64,000 nucleotides of DNA from Leptasterias polaris (GCA_037783415.1 JAZGTN010000054.1:1426001-1490000); one strand, 5' to 3'. Shown: positions 24,878 to 36,607, numbered from the stretch's first letter. The notes: generated by a model not told the origin, from the letters alone. A program made the numbers and translations.

Positions 24878-25127
24878 TGGTCTAGGTCTAGAGTCCCTTC
24901 AACTGCATCCCTGCCATAGTATGCCCGGTACTGTAAATTAAAAATTTGAAGTACAGCCGGGTGCAGACAGACTGCTTCAAACAATCATGGACAGCTAGGC
25001 ATTGGTTTTCATCCTCAACATCAATGTTCAATGCTGCCATTTGCTCTCTTGTCTTCTGCACTTCCTTACAGCAGCAGATACAGTTCACTGCCAGTGGTTG
25101 GACCACATGTAGTGGTTGCATGAGCAC
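24878..25127 (-). pseudogene. P2X7-domain pseudogene exon 2
   Basis: Acceptor TTTTTTCAG, donor GTAAGT. Entering in the phase set by exon 1, the exon reads TGG TGC TCA TGC (W-C-S-C), then hits TGA. A +1/-1 change restores NCICCCKEVQKTREQMAAL, and a second change near CCATGATTG restores FEAVCLHPAVLQIFNLQYR up to the donor. The Cys pairs are those of the family's zinc-binding core. Two independent frameshifts in 250 bases mark it as decayed unless they are sequencing errors. Confidence 0.8.
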
Positions 25128-26156
25128 CTGAAAAAATAAATAAATAAAAGAAAATTAGGGAATAAAAATGTTGCTGTACTGACAGGATATTGACTATGCT
25201 GGTACTGACCAATAACTAATTTTACACATGAACAGGGGTAATACAAAATTAGTAGGGATTTAAACGATGTGTGTCTCATTAACACACATAATAAAAAGTC
25301 ACATTACATGTACATGTATATAAAAGTTTACAAGTCGTGTTGTTATACCACGGTAATAGATTGTGACTTTTTATTGGTCGAGAACCAATTGCATAGGCCT
25401 AATGTGATAAAATAAAAAAGATGCAAGTAACATGACCAAGGCCGGAAATCCATGTGTGCACAGGTACAGACGGCTCACACAATGTTTCGCATTGTTTACC
25501 AATGACCGTTGTTTTCACTTTGTGTCGCTGGGAATTTTTTTAATTTTATTTTAGTTTAAAAATTGTTTGTAATTCTGTTATAAAGAATAACATAACATGA
25601 TACTGGCCTAAAAGACAAATTATGAGAAATAATAAGCAAATGAGCTTGACATTAAAACTAATTAGGCTAGGACCTACCTCACTGATATGCATTGCTAAAC
25701 AAGTCAATGCGGTAGAACAGTGAAGGAAAATACGGCTTGTCTGTGCGGTATTGAAAACAAATATTAACACGGACACACTGAACTGAGATTTGATGATTGA
25801 TTTGTGAAAACATTCATGGATAAACGAGGAATTAGAAAATAAAATAACATTCATCCATTTCCCTTTCTCCATGGAACCCAGTTCTCCAATAAGGATACCT
25901 GCGCTAACCCAATGGGCAAAACTTTTGAGTGACACCGATTCAATTTTGACATGAAAACGTTACAGCAACCATATTGGACAACAGCAACCATTTCGTGAAA
26001 AAAAAAAAATCAATGTTCTGCTGTTATTTCCATCCATTATAGCGGCCTCATTCTTTGCAAATATGCCGCACATAAGTACTTCATGATGATAAACAGTGGG
26101 GGAGAGTACCGGTAAACATTGCATTGTTTGTTGTTCAAAAAACCTGTTGGACTCAC

Positions 26157-26371
26157 CATTCAGTGTTATTTAGTCGCTCAGCTTCGCCTCCTGCATCAGG
26201 ATTCTCACGTTCGCGATCCTCAGCGGCCAGTGGCTCAAACCTATATGGTTCGGCAACTCCCCCAGCTTCATCAACGCCCTCTTCGTCTTCGGAGGAGCTC
26301 CCTCAACCGTCAGAGCTATCCTCACTATCAATACTATCATATGTATTTGCTAATTCTTCTTCGTCCACACT
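26157..26371 (-). pseudogene. P2X7-domain pseudogene exon 1, distal part
   Basis: Minus-strand reading from the LINE junction: SVDEEELANTYDSIDSEDSS, then TGA (26305-26303), an acidic Ser/Glu stretch, PYRFEPLAAEDRE and LNNTEW with donor GTGAGT. The acidic leader plus YRFEPLA just before a W-C-S-C motif is characteristic of the family. The plus-strand Ser/Pro-rich ORFs at 26119-26396 are shadows of this exon. Confidence 0.8.
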
Positions 26372-27355
26372 TTACCGATTCGTGACATCATCCTGAAATT
26401 TAACCTGAATTACCATGTGTACGCAGACGACACTCAGCTATACATCACGTTTAAATCTACTCAAGAACATGCCAATACCTCTATTGAAAGACTTGAGAAT
26501 TGCATCCAAGAGATTCGACGTTAGACCCAACAGAACTTCCTGAAGTTGAATGATAAAACAGAGTTCCTTCTATTTGGGTCTCGTCAACAATTAACAAAGG
26601 TTTCAGTGCCATACATTTCCATCGGTGATGCTCGGATAGCTCCCTCGTTGCAAGCTTGGAACTTGGGGGTTATTTTTGATTCATCAATGACACTTCAACC
26701 ACACATCAACAACATCATACGTGTGTCATCATTTCACATCAGGAATATTGGTAAGATACGCAAGTACTTGAACAAGAGTGCCACTGAAAAAGTCATTCAT
26801 GCATTTGTTACTTCTCGTCTTGACAACGGCAATGCTCTTCTCTACAGTCTTCCTAACAACCAGATTTCCCGTCTTCAACGCCTCCAAAACACCGCAGCCC
26901 GCATCGTGACACTGTCTAAAAAATCTTGTTCTATCACCCCCATTCTGAAACAACTTCACTATGGCTCCCTATCTCTCAACGTATCATCTTCAAGCTGATG
27001 CTCATTGTCCACAAAGCACTTAACGGCAAGGCTCCCCACTATATCTCAGAACTACTTCAAGTTTACACTCCGTCAAGGGATCTTCGATCCAGTTCCATGC
27101 TTCTCCTCAAGGAACCCAAGTCTCAACACTCCTGGGGTGACAGGTCTTTTTCTGCAGCTGCGCCACGCATCTGGAACTCTCTACCACATAATCTTAGATC
27201 TTGTCTTTGTACCACAAAATTTAAATCACTTCTCAAAACTTATCTTATGTCACAGGTTTTCAAGGAATAATTTAGTTGTATCTTTTTTATTTTGTTTTTT
27301 TTGGTTTACTGCGCCTTGAACACCCAGCAGGGTGGATATGTGCGCATAACAAGTC

Positions 27356-27387
<32 letters not shown>
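26372..27387 (+). mobile_element. 5'-truncated CR1/L2-like LINE inserted in the P2X7-domain exon
   Basis: Starts abruptly inside the RT domain: PIRDIILKFNLNYHVYADDT, with the catalytic YADD intact. Then come KLNDKTEFLLFGS, ISRLQRLQNTAARIV and WLPISQRIIFKL...HKALNGKAP...WNSLPHNLRS, typical of the CR1/L2 C-terminus. One in-frame TAG (about 26523) and one frameshift near 26955 disable it. The 3' end is GCGCCTTGAACACCCAGC followed by an (ATT)n tail to about 27387. No clear target duplication is seen, as is common for this clade. Confidence 0.9.
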
Positions 27388-27417
27388 GTTCCTCCCACGA
27401 TCCGCAGTGTCTGACAT
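27388..27417 (-). pseudogene. P2X7-domain pseudogene exon 1, start codon part beyond the LINE
   Basis: On the far side of the LINE tail the minus strand reads ATG followed by SDTADRGRN. It then runs into the ATT-repeat tail of the inserted LINE. Joining it to 26371 keeps the reading frame (…GRN-SVDEEE…), which supports one exon split by insertion. The true start could be further upstream, but the Met context is plausible. Confidence 0.75.
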
Positions 27418-27689
27418 TTTGTTTTCGTTACCGTGAAAATAGCTATAGACGCGTACAATAAACACACTCCGCTGCGCGGGGTAAACAAGCCGTTTCCACT
27501 CATGTACGTCATCAAAGTCTATTGTATATTTTCATCACGTGACACGCTGTTTTCCGCTATGAGGAGCTGCTGAACGCTGGTCAAAATGACCTTTTTTTAA
27601 ATTACGCAACCACCGCTAAGGATTTTCTTTGAAATATACGTAATCATGAAACACAAATTGATTGGATTTCGGTAAAGCTTAAATTATCT

Positions 27690-28412
27690 TAGTGCTGTTG
27701 AAGTAGATCTTTAAACTCTTTCTAGAGCAAAGATGGCACCACTTAACATTTTTTTAAGTAGTTGATTTTAGTCAGCACAGTGTAAGGTACATATTGACAC
27801 GTTTCATCCTTGCACTAAAAATTTTGATTAAATGTGTAAATAGCGCTAATCAAGGGCCTTCTTAATTACACCTGGCACCAATATTTATTTTCTTAAATAT
27901 GAAAATCTCATTCAGTAGACCCATACATGTGTAGCCTTTCAATCCATGAAGAAATTTTGCTTGCACTCCAAATTTTGAATAAATTGAATGTTGACCTTTT
28001 TTGACCTTTTACCCCTTCTTTAACAAAGATGGCACCACTTAACATTTTCTTTAGTAGTTGATTTTGAGTAAGTACAGTGTAAAGTACACATTGACACATG
28101 TTTCATCCTTGCACTCAAAAATTTGATTAAATGTGTAATTAGCGCTAATGAGGGACCTTCTTACTGTACATGTAGTTAGACTTGGCACCATTATTGATTT
28201 TCTTAAGTACGGAAATCTTAGTCATTGGACCATACATGTACATTAGCCTTCAATCCATGAAGAAATTCTGCTTGCACTAAAAAAAATTGATTAAATCGAT
28301 TTTCTTGGGGAGTTTAGGGGGCTCCCCCACTCAACGCACCACTCAGTGCACTTAACAATTCACATTTTAAGGTTCCCTCGGTGGGTGCTACATATCCCAC
28401 ACTTCAAACTTT
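27690..28412 (-). repeat. dispersed repeat, inverted copy B of 19144-19980
   Basis: The same terminal block appears inverted (CTCAACGCACCACTCAGTGC, ending CCCACACTTCAAAC), with at least two internal units carrying TCAATCCATGAAGAAATT. It is oppositely oriented to copy A and about 8 kb away, bracketing the LINE and P2X7-domain pseudogene. No coding potential. Confidence 0.85.
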
Positions 28413-28554
28413 TTGCACTAAAATTTGTTAATAAACCCTGCAGGGCTCCTTGACTATCACACAGTGATGCTCAAGGCGCTTCAACAGTCAGTGTTTTCCT
28501 GCAAGGTATGTGTAGCTAGGTTTTGAAGTATGAGACCTACATGTACATATTTCC

Positions 28555-28870
28555 TTTGCATAGCACCATGTAATGGTTTACAAGGTGCTGTGCGCAATAT
28601 GCAGCCAATCAAACCAGGAGCACCGGGGCGAACATCTCTTTTTGATACATGTGGGTGCACTGGGTTCTTTTACATGCATTACACAACACATGGGACTAAC
28701 AGCCTTACAATGTTACATCCCATTTGAAAGGACGCAGCAATAATGGTTAAGTGTCTTGCTTAAGGACACAAGTGTCATGACTGGGACTCGAACCTACACT
28801 CTGATGCTGAACAAAAACACCAGAGCTTGAGTTTGGTGCTCGTATCCGCTCGGCCACAACACGCCATATT
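28555..28870 (-). mobile_element. tRNA-derived SINE
   Basis: Minus strand: A-box TGGCCGAGCGG (about 28856-28846) and B-box GGTTCGAGTCC (about 28794-28784) with tRNA-like spacing, a class II (Leu/Ser-like) arrangement. They are followed by GACACTTGTGTCCTTAAGCA and a ~200-bp unrelated body. The tRNA head cannot fold as a normal mature tRNA and carries a non-tRNA tail. A second head of the same family is at 60205-60300. Confidence 0.8.
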
Positions 28871-29367
28871 ATATACATGTGAATCAAACCTTAACACTAA
28901 AAACTGACATTTATTTTTGTACCACTGATATAGACATTTTGGGGTTTGGCTTAAACTTTGAATGCTGACAATGTATGATAATGAATAATGAGTTACACTG
29001 TAACTTAAAGTGAAATGTTAGGATTTAACATTAACAGGTAAAAATAAATCAGCCACTTACATGTAACTGTGTCATTATCCAGGTCGGTTAGCCCCTTAGT
29101 GCCATTAGGTGACTTATCAGTTGGGCAGGACTGACATATGATCAATTGTTTGTGGAGATCCACAGCTATCAGACTGCCCTTTTTGGTTTAAGTGTTAAAA
29201 AATATAGTGAAAATTACTGGCTTTAACTGTAATTGTAGTGGATGAGATATCTTTACCATGTTTATTGCTTCTCACTTTTGTTAATGTACATGCATGTCTA
29301 TCTGGAAGCCCCTGTTTTTATTCCAAACAATCATTTTAGTCTAGTTTAATATTTTTCTTCTGTACAG

Positions 29368-29469
29368 CAAACTAAAACTAAAGAAGAATCAATCATAGCA
29401 GAGGTGGAAATAAATGATGTTCCATTGCAGTGTAGAAACATGCTGACTCGGGGATCTACACAAGAAGAG
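29368..29469 (+). CDS. KHDC4: KHDC4 exon 3 ([18 protein letters not shown] motif)
   Basis: 34 codons between TTCTGTACAG and GTTGGTAT. They include [20 protein letters not shown] and TQEE, almost identical to vertebrate KHDC4 ([22 protein letters not shown]), immediately before the KH domain. Phase 0 at both ends, so it joins exon 2 and exon 4 cleanly. The donor is the weaker GTTGGT form. A LINE is inserted about 110 bp downstream in intron 3. Confidence 0.93.
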
Positions 29470-29583
29470 GTTGGTATTTCAAATGGACATGTAGCTTTAA
29501 TCAATTAATATTGAACCTGAAGACAATTGTAAAAGAAAAACCTCAGTTGCACAGGACTTTCATTTTGAATTTATTGAAGTTCT

Positions 29584-31560
29584 TTGAGTTATCTTGAGGT
29601 AATAAAAGTCGGTCCTGGAAAAGAATTTGTAGGTAGCATTATGAATGCTTCCCCAAAAGACATTTCGTTTACTGTGAACACGCTTCTTAACAGTAACTCA
29701 AGAGTTCTTCCTGTGAATGACTGTCCGAAGGAACTTGCAAATAAGTTCAGCGAGTTCTTCTTGAACAAAGTGAAGAAGATTCGAAACATAATTGATGATG
29801 TCCACATTGATCCATCGTCTCCTCTGGAAGGAAGAAAGTTTCCTTCTCATGGTTCTCTCCTACATGATTTTCGTCCAGTCACTGAAGATGACCTTTTAAG
29901 GATCATCATGAAGTCACCAACCAAGACGTGTGCTTTGGACCCACTGCCAACATGGCTGCTGAAAAGACATTCATCAGTCATTCTTCCCAAACTGACAGAA
30001 GTGGTGAACGCTTCCCTCGAGCAGGGTGTGTTTCCGAATTCTTTAGGCCATGCTATTGTGACTCCTATCTTGAAGAAATCATCACTTGACAGGAATGATC
30101 TAAAGAATTACCGTCCTGTATCCAGCATCTCATCAATATCAAAATACATTGAAAAAGTTGTCTCTGCTAGACTTACTGAGCACATTAATCATCACAACCT
30201 GTTTGAACCACTCCAGTCAGCATACCGCAATTCACATAGCACAGAAACTGCCCTCCTCAGTGTACAGGATCACGTTCTCAAAGCAATTGATCAAAAAAAA
30301 GCTATTTTGTTTGTTATGTTGGATCTCTCAGCGGCGTTTGATACGCTAGACCATGACATCATGCTCCACCGCTTTCAAGAAAGCTTTGGTATATCCGGTA
30401 ATGCCTTGCAATGGTTTTCATCTTATTTCAACTGTCGCACTAACCATGTTCATGTTCCTGGAGCGGACTCAACTACCACTAATCTTGACTACGGCACCCC
30501 GCAGGGCTCTGTTATTGGACCTTTGTCTTTTACACTTTACACAGTCCCAATTGGGGAAATTCTACGTAAGCACAATATGTTATATCACATGTACGCTGAT
30601 GATATTCAGATATACTCCATCATCGACCCAAAGATCCCGTTAGATGCAGAATGTGCATTGTTCAATTTATCTACTTGTGTGAAAGACATTCAGCATTGGA
30701 TGGTGGCCAACAAACTCAAACTTAACGCGGATAAAACTGATTTCATCATAATTTCCTCCAAAACTGCCAGTAAAGCTCTTGGTCACCTCAAGTTTACTTT
30801 TGAAAACACAACTATTTCACCTGCCAAATCGGTACGAAATCTGGGAGTTGTGTTTGATCCCAGGATGTCAATGGATGATCATGTTGCACAAATGAGTAAG
30901 AACACCAACTTTCACCTACGAAATATCGCCAAGATACGTCCATACATCGATGAGGATACATGTCATTCCGTTGTTAGATCACTTGTGCTGTCAAGACTAG
31001 ATTACTGCAACTCGCTTTTGAAAGGAATCACAAAGAAAAACATAAATCGTCTCCAGAAAGTTCAGAATAAAGCAGCCAGACTCATCTTTAAGACCGGTCG
31101 TCATGACAACATTTCACCACTATTTCAGAAATTGCACTGGCTGCCCATCTCAAACAGAATTGACTTCAAACTTTGTCTTCTTGTCTTCAAATCCCTTGCC
31201 CACCAGTCACCATCATACATATCCGACATGCTACAACCGTATGTCCCACCGCGTTCCCTACGCTCTTCCTCAGAGAACCTCTTGGCTGTACATCGCACCG
31301 TCTCCGGAGCTGGTTCGCGTGCTTTTTCTGCTAGCGCTCCAAACCTGTGGAACTCATTACCATCGCATCTTCGCCATGCAACTTCACATAAACAATTCAA
31401 GAAACTACTTAAGACTCACTTGTACAGAAATACTTGACTCGTTTACTTCACTTTACATTGGAACATCTTGAGTTTGGATTTCTTTGTTGCATCTTCTGTA
31501 GGCGCTTTGTAACCTTGGGAAAAAGGCGCCTCATATAAATGCTGATATGTATGTATGTAT
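29584..31560 (+). mobile_element. CR1/L2-like LINE with a long open reverse-transcriptase ORF
   Basis: An uninterrupted 617-codon frame (29584-31437) covers the linker after a missing endonuclease, all RT motifs and the C-terminus. In order: NYRPVSSISSISKYIEKV; SAYRNSHSTETAL; LDLSAAFDTLDH; YGTPQGSVIGPLSF; MYADDIQIY (catalytic YADD near residue 340); LNADKTDFI; LGVVFD; SRLDYCNSLL; LQKVQNKAARLI; LHWLPI; and WNSLP near the end. The 3' end is GGCGCCTCATATAAATGCTG and a (TATG)n tail. The absence of stops suggests a fairly recent, 5'-truncated insertion. Without an endonuclease it cannot move by itself. Confidence 0.93.
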
Positions 31561-32444
31561 TATATATACACCTGATGAGTAAAGAGGGAGTCATTGTGCA
31601 GAGGAGCAAGTTGGACAGTCACGGAGCCCAATGAATATACAAGAAATTTAACACAGTGCTTGTGGCAGTGGATCTTTATGTATCAATACTTAAAGATGTG
31701 GTTAAAGGAATTGCCTTACATAATCAAAAATCAGAATATCAAAATAATTAGACTAATCAGAGACATCAATCTAAAACCAAAGGACTTTCAAACTCAACTC
31801 CTTTGGACAGACCCGATACATAATGTATACCTGTGTACAACCAAATCAGCGGAGAAAGACATGATACACAGAGCCACTGATCAGATCTAGGTTATCAAAA
31901 TGTATCAATCAAGTGATGATCATCTCAAACCAACAAACAAAGATCAGAATTCAGAGAAGGTTTGCAAGTTACGCCCCGCCATGCACTTACATGTACCAAT
32001 AGGGAGTTTGACATTTCTTTTTAAATTAGCCTTAAACTTTTCTTTTATAAAGTTTAATTCATAACTGGACTTCACAGAGCTGTTTACCAGAATTGTTGAG
32101 GTTTATGTACACTAGTTAAATTTTAGGTTAAAATACCTTGTTTCATGGTAAAATAAACCTTGTGTGTTTGACCAAGTTTGCATTAATCAGCGCTTGTCAG
32201 ATGGGGGATCCCTATGCTAAAGAAACAAAACCTATCACATTCTTCAATTAATCATTATGACTTTGGAGTCCTTAAATCTCAGCATACCCTGTCGATTGCG
32301 CATAAGGCTTGTTTGTAGTATATTTTGTACTAGGCCTGGGCGACTAGTGAAATTGACTCCCAGACTTGTCGCGCTTCAAATAGTTGTGACTTCAACACTA
32401 ATCGCGACTATTTTTTATTTCCTAAGATGTATTGCGGCAGCGGC

Positions 32445-33400
32445 GTAGCCAGGAATTTTTCGTTTGGGGGGGGGGGGGGGGGCATTGCTTTCAAATGGGG
32501 GGGCCCCAGGGAGAATGGGTTTGTCAGTGGTGGGAGTCATGTACTTCAGAACTATGAGGTTCGATCCACTATCGACTCCACGAACCTCATAGAGTGACAT
32601 GTACAAAATCCTATTCGAAACTTTTTGCCCTACACGTTGATGCACCTGGAGTTCTCTTTTGAAACCGGATCTCGCCAAAATTAGGCTCTGCGTGTTCTTT
32701 GTTCTCACATTGAGCTCGGCGCGGGTCCAGAAAAACCACTCCACAAAAAAAAAGGTGGACAAAATGATAAATTCTCACTGTTATTCAGAATCCTCGCATT
32801 CCGGTAACAATATGGCAGCCGCCGTAATTTATAAATGGTATGCTGCGCGCTACGCTGGTAACGGTAACCAACGGTTCATGTACAGAACATTGGTTTATGT
32901 GGACCAGCGTTGCGTGTAGCATGACTTTTTGGTCTCTCCGGCATGTAGGCCGTATGCCGGTAATCAACGGTATGCAGTGCGCAACGCTGGACACAATTAC
33001 CAAAGCCTATGTTTGTACACGTGAACCGTTGGTTATCGATACCAGCGTAGCGCGCAGCATACCATTTATAAATTACGGTGGCGGCCATATTGTTACCAGA
33101 AGGCGAGGATTCTGAATAACGGTAAGAATTTATCTTTTTTGTAATTTTGTTTTTTGTGGAGTGGATTTTCTGGACCCACGCTGAGCTCACTGTGAGAACA
33201 AAGAACACGCAGAGCCTAATTTTGGTGAGATCCGGTTTCAAAAGAGAACTCCAGGTGCATAAACGTGAAGGGCAAAAAGTTTCGAATAGGATTTTGTACA
33301 TGTCACTCTATGAGGTTCATGGAGACGATAGCGGATCGAACCTCATATTTCTAGGAGTAGGGGTCATGCAGCCGTTTATGCTTTTATTTTGGAAGGGGGA
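32445..33400. mobile_element. large foldback element (~390-bp inverted arms)
   Basis: From ATGAGGTTCGATCCACTATC near 32558, the left arm to about 32890 is matched in reverse complement by 33000-33355. Shared blocks include TGACATGTACAAAATCCTAT, GAGCTC...GGGTCCAG, CTCTGCGTGTTCTTTGTTCT, ATTTATAAATGGTATGCTGC and GCGCGC/GTAGC motifs. A G17 run lies just outside at 32466. The mirrored ORFs at 32659-32919 and 32876-33301 are consequences of the palindrome. A fragment of the same family is at 8440-8505. Confidence 0.85.
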
Positions 33401-34169
33401 CGTTGCAGAGGGCCACAATCCTCCTATGTTCTTAGCATTTTTTTTAGCCAGACATGACTATTCAGCATAGGCCCGGCCCCGGGCCCTTATTTTGTAGCCA
33501 TTGTAAGTTCCTATGCATTAAAACATCTGAACACAACACCACGCTGTCTATACTACAACAAAACAGTGCTCAAAATAACTGTTGGCAACAGAACACGGTT
33601 GACAGTGACCAACTGTTCATTCCGCTGCATTGCATTGATCAACACTGAGTTTCTCAAAAAGCCCTTAAGCACCTAGGAATCAAAACAACACTGTGACGTC
33701 TATTATTATAAGCGACTCTGAAACGAAAATTAAGCAGATCAAAATTTCAAAAAGCGGTGGTTTGTGGCAATATTAGTGTTGATGAACTAGAATTTTTTTC
33801 CGTCAAGCATTTCTGATGGGAGTGATATCAGCTCAAGTGACTAGGACAGTTCTCAAGAAATGGGACAGGACAAAACTTGGAGGGGCATATGCCAATGATC
33901 GCGGAGCTGAGCCACTTGGTTCAAACAACTGGCAGCACAAGCGAATGCAAACTGTGTAGTTCGCCTCAGCCGCGCAATTTGTATGTGTGGGCAGACTTTA
34001 GTTCAGAAATTGTGGGGCAATATTAAAATTGGCTTGCGCGAATTTTTAAAATGGCCCTTTTCAAATATTGCTCCCAACAACCAGTGATAAAATCTGATGC
34101 CTTTTTGAGACCCTTGTTTTTTGGCGAGTTGCTTTAGCAGAATGCGAGCCTATGTAATACTGATTTTGT

Positions 34170-34216
34170 CCGTCCGTCCGTCCGTCCGTCCGTCCGTCCG
34201 GCCGTCCGGCCGTCCG
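34170..34216 (+). repeat. (GTCC)n microsatellite
   Basis: Runs of GTCC with two GGCC variants at the start of the composite repeat block. A similar short GTCCGTCCG occurs at 61138-61145. Confidence 0.97.
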
Positions 34217-35431
34217 CATTCAATGGAAATGTTAAAGTTTTTACTTTAAGCTCCAACCTTTAAGTGTTGAGTTGTGTTATGGAATGTACAAGCCCAAGTG
34301 AGATTGTTATACAGTGTCAGTCATGTTTTGTAATCCCCAACTATGTTTTTCAGGAAATGTTAATGTTTTTGAAATTTTTTTAAAAAGTTTTTTGAATATA
34401 AACAAGTTTAACATTATTTTACATGCTTAAATAGTGACCTCTGGATTGTAAAGAGCCAAACTCGAACTAAAATATTGAAGTTTTAGATTAAGCTTGTAAC
34501 TTTGAGTGATTATTTCAAAACAGAGTCGGTTCCACTTGAATGATCTAAAACAATGAAAACATTAAACGGCCATAACTAGCTCCTTATTGTTATGATGTAC
34601 TGACTTGAAATTTGAAGTAAATATTGCTACTGACGTGCAGATTCATATGAAAAGATAAAACTGATGAGTATGTCACAGGTTTAACAGGAACTTGCCATTA
34701 TCTAACAACTTGCCAAGTTTCAATGTAATCAGACCTATACTTGTGGAGATACATGTATACGACTTCAAAAAGTGCACCTTTAATGTCACGTCACGTGACC
34801 CCTGATTACGTAATCAATCTAAAACTTCATACATATGTTGGCTGCCTGACTGTCATCATGTGTATCAATTTTGAAGCGGTTACAAAAAACTTTGCCACAC
34901 ACATCTTCTCAAAGTGCATTTTGAACAGTTTTCCAACTGCCACTACAGGGCGCTCTTGTATATTATGACGTCATTGGTATTTTTTTTTGAAAGTACATTC
35001 TGGCCGCACACTAACATCGTTAAAAGCAACTTCATAAAGTCTTTTGCCACTTTTGAATTACGAGGGCACTTCCGGTTTCGACCGAAAGGAGAGGTCACGT
35101 GAGGTCACGCATATGGAATAAAATGAAGCCCTAATTCATCCCTACCCAATCCCGCAAACAAAATCCTACGGTCTCTTGTGGCTGATTTGATACGCATTTT
35201 CAAATATTTAAAATATAAATCTTTAAGATGACGTCACGTGACGGGTGATGACGTCATCATGACATCCTTGTTTTAGGATCATTATTGCACCAATGCCTTT
35301 CATCACTGAAAGTTTCATTGCAATTGCTCCTTAGGAACTATGCAAAAGGCCGCTAAGGACGAATTGTGCGTTATTTCAATGACTTCCGGTAGTCTGAAAA
35401 ATTTAAATAAAAACAATAAAAACAAAAACAA

Positions 35432-35465
35432 GAGCTGTTTTGCTGCGCTTCGCTGCGAAACAGCT
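35432..35465. repeat. hairpin AGCTGTTTTGCTGCG...AACAGCT
   Basis: An inverted repeat following (A)n-ACAATAAAAACAAAAACAAG; the arms pair AGCTGTTT with AAACAGCT plus GC-rich inner pairing. Same position relative to an A-rich leader as the hairpins at 40442 and 46134. Confidence 0.75.
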
Positions 35466-36274
35466 AAAAAAAAAACACACATAGTAAAACAGGAAAACTG
35501 GAGAAAAAAGACTTGACAATAAGAGGGAGAGGAAGAAGATCCCACACATGTATTTAAGCAATGATGTACTGACTTGAAACTTGAATCAAATATTGCTACT
35601 TACATGTAGATTCATATGAAAAGAAAAAACACAAAGAGTTTATCACTGGTTTCAGTTGAATGAGCTAAAACAATGAAAACCTTAAATGGTCATAACTCTT
35701 TATTGCAATGATGTACTGACAGTACTGACACGAAGATTTAATGCAGTCTAATTCCCCAATATTTTTCACCATGCTGTCATATTTGAGGTTCCTTGATATT
35801 TCTGTTTTTTAATTGTTTGGATACAACCCCAATTTCCCATAAAATTGTTAAATACAGATGCTTACATTTTTTGTTTCCCCATCCTGAGCCTACCCCCAAT
35901 GAACAAAAACCAAACATAACAACACATGGTCTATTTCCACTGTTTAGTTTCTTGAGAATTGTGTAAGCCCATTATTGCACACATGCACATATATAAATAT
36001 ACATGTATACATGTACATGTACGCATCTGTACATACCTGACATGGATGAATATTGTAATTGAAATACTTCCATCTAGTCAGGTCAATGGTTTCTTGTAAA
36101 GGCTTTCTATTCTGAGCCTGATCTACTTTAAAAGTACATGTAATTTACATGCATCTACTCTGGTAAATGTTGGTCTTTGATGACATACCAGAGCTGTGAA
36201 TGAGAGAACTCATCATAGAATTTGTTGTTACTATATTAGTCAGACAGTGTTAGAACTAGGCCAGTATCTTTTGA

Positions 36275-36607
36275 ATGACCACTGTGTACCATGCCAGATA
36301 TGTTGCAGAGGGTGTCCCCCAATTGTTCCCATACTTTATAACACACTTTGAGTACTTTGTGTTGGAAGTGTGTATATTATTATTTTCATTAATTGTTCCT
36401 CACCTGTTTATAACTATCTTAACAAATAAGAAAGACAAGTGCAAAGAAAGGAAAGCAAGTATAGTTCATGTATGTGTAGTAGCAATTATTTTCTGGCTTG
36501 GTAAAAAATTTCCAAGTTTGGTGACACTATCTGAACATATGGCATATTATTCAAAATATGCACCATTTGCAAGCCTGAAAATTGGACCCTTATATTTTCA
36601 TAAGTGA
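36275..36607 (+). other. unrecognised 110-codon ORF inside the repeat block
   Basis: An ATG-initiated frame with a hydrophobic stretch (LEVCILLFSLIVPHLFITIL) that would make one membrane span. I do not recognise a family. It lies in repeat-derived intronic DNA, has no splice context and is within the length expected by chance in AT-rich DNA. Recorded only because it is the longest ATG ORF of this block. Confidence 0.12.

Larger units (their letters stand above)
24199..27417 (-). pseudogene. P2X7 C-terminal-domain-like gene, decayed, antisense in KHDC4 intron 2
   Basis: Three exons with consensus splice sites and matching phases encode a cysteine-rich protein of the family related to the intracellular C-terminal domain of the P2X7 receptor. 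The order is an acidic N-terminus with PYRFEPLA, a TEWCSC motif, CCCKEVQKTREQM, VCLHPAVLQIF, VRWCWGYLGR and VPLPSC...DAIRRTYPN...YKGF. Exon 1 is split by a LINE (26372-27387). Exon 1 also has an in-frame TGA (26305-26303) and exon 2 needs two frameshifts, whereas exon 3 is intact. No transmembrane P2X portion is present, as in the many invertebrate stand-alone members. Known: the domain in P2X7 is a Zn-binding, GDP-binding cytoplasmic module. Function of this copy: none expected. Confidence 0.85.
18379..29367. other. KHDC4: KHDC4 intron 2 (11 kb) with nested elements
   Basis: Bounded by donor GTAAGTAC and acceptor TTTTTCTTCTGTACAG. Described separately are the 284-bp-period repeat (19144-19980), an antisense LINE (21.18-22.62 kb), a MITE-like repeat (23526-24060), the P2X7-domain pseudogene with its LINE (24199-27417), an inverted copy of the first repeat (27690-28412) and a SINE (28555-28870). 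The rest (18380-19143, 20000-21170, 22650-23520, 28880-29367) shows no recognisable gene. Confidence 0.75.

Noticed and set aside
25546..25935. 129-residue antisense ORF between P2X7-domain exons 1 and 2
   Set aside because: Hydrophobic, AT-driven, no family similarity; splice phases of the flanking exons join without it.
31594..31890. 98-residue ORF just after the LINE
   Set aside because: No match to a known family; starts beyond the LINE tail and may be chance or a fragment of another element.
32659..33470. Overlapping 86-141-residue ORFs on both strands
   Set aside because: Mirror images produced by the foldback arms, with no conserved domain.
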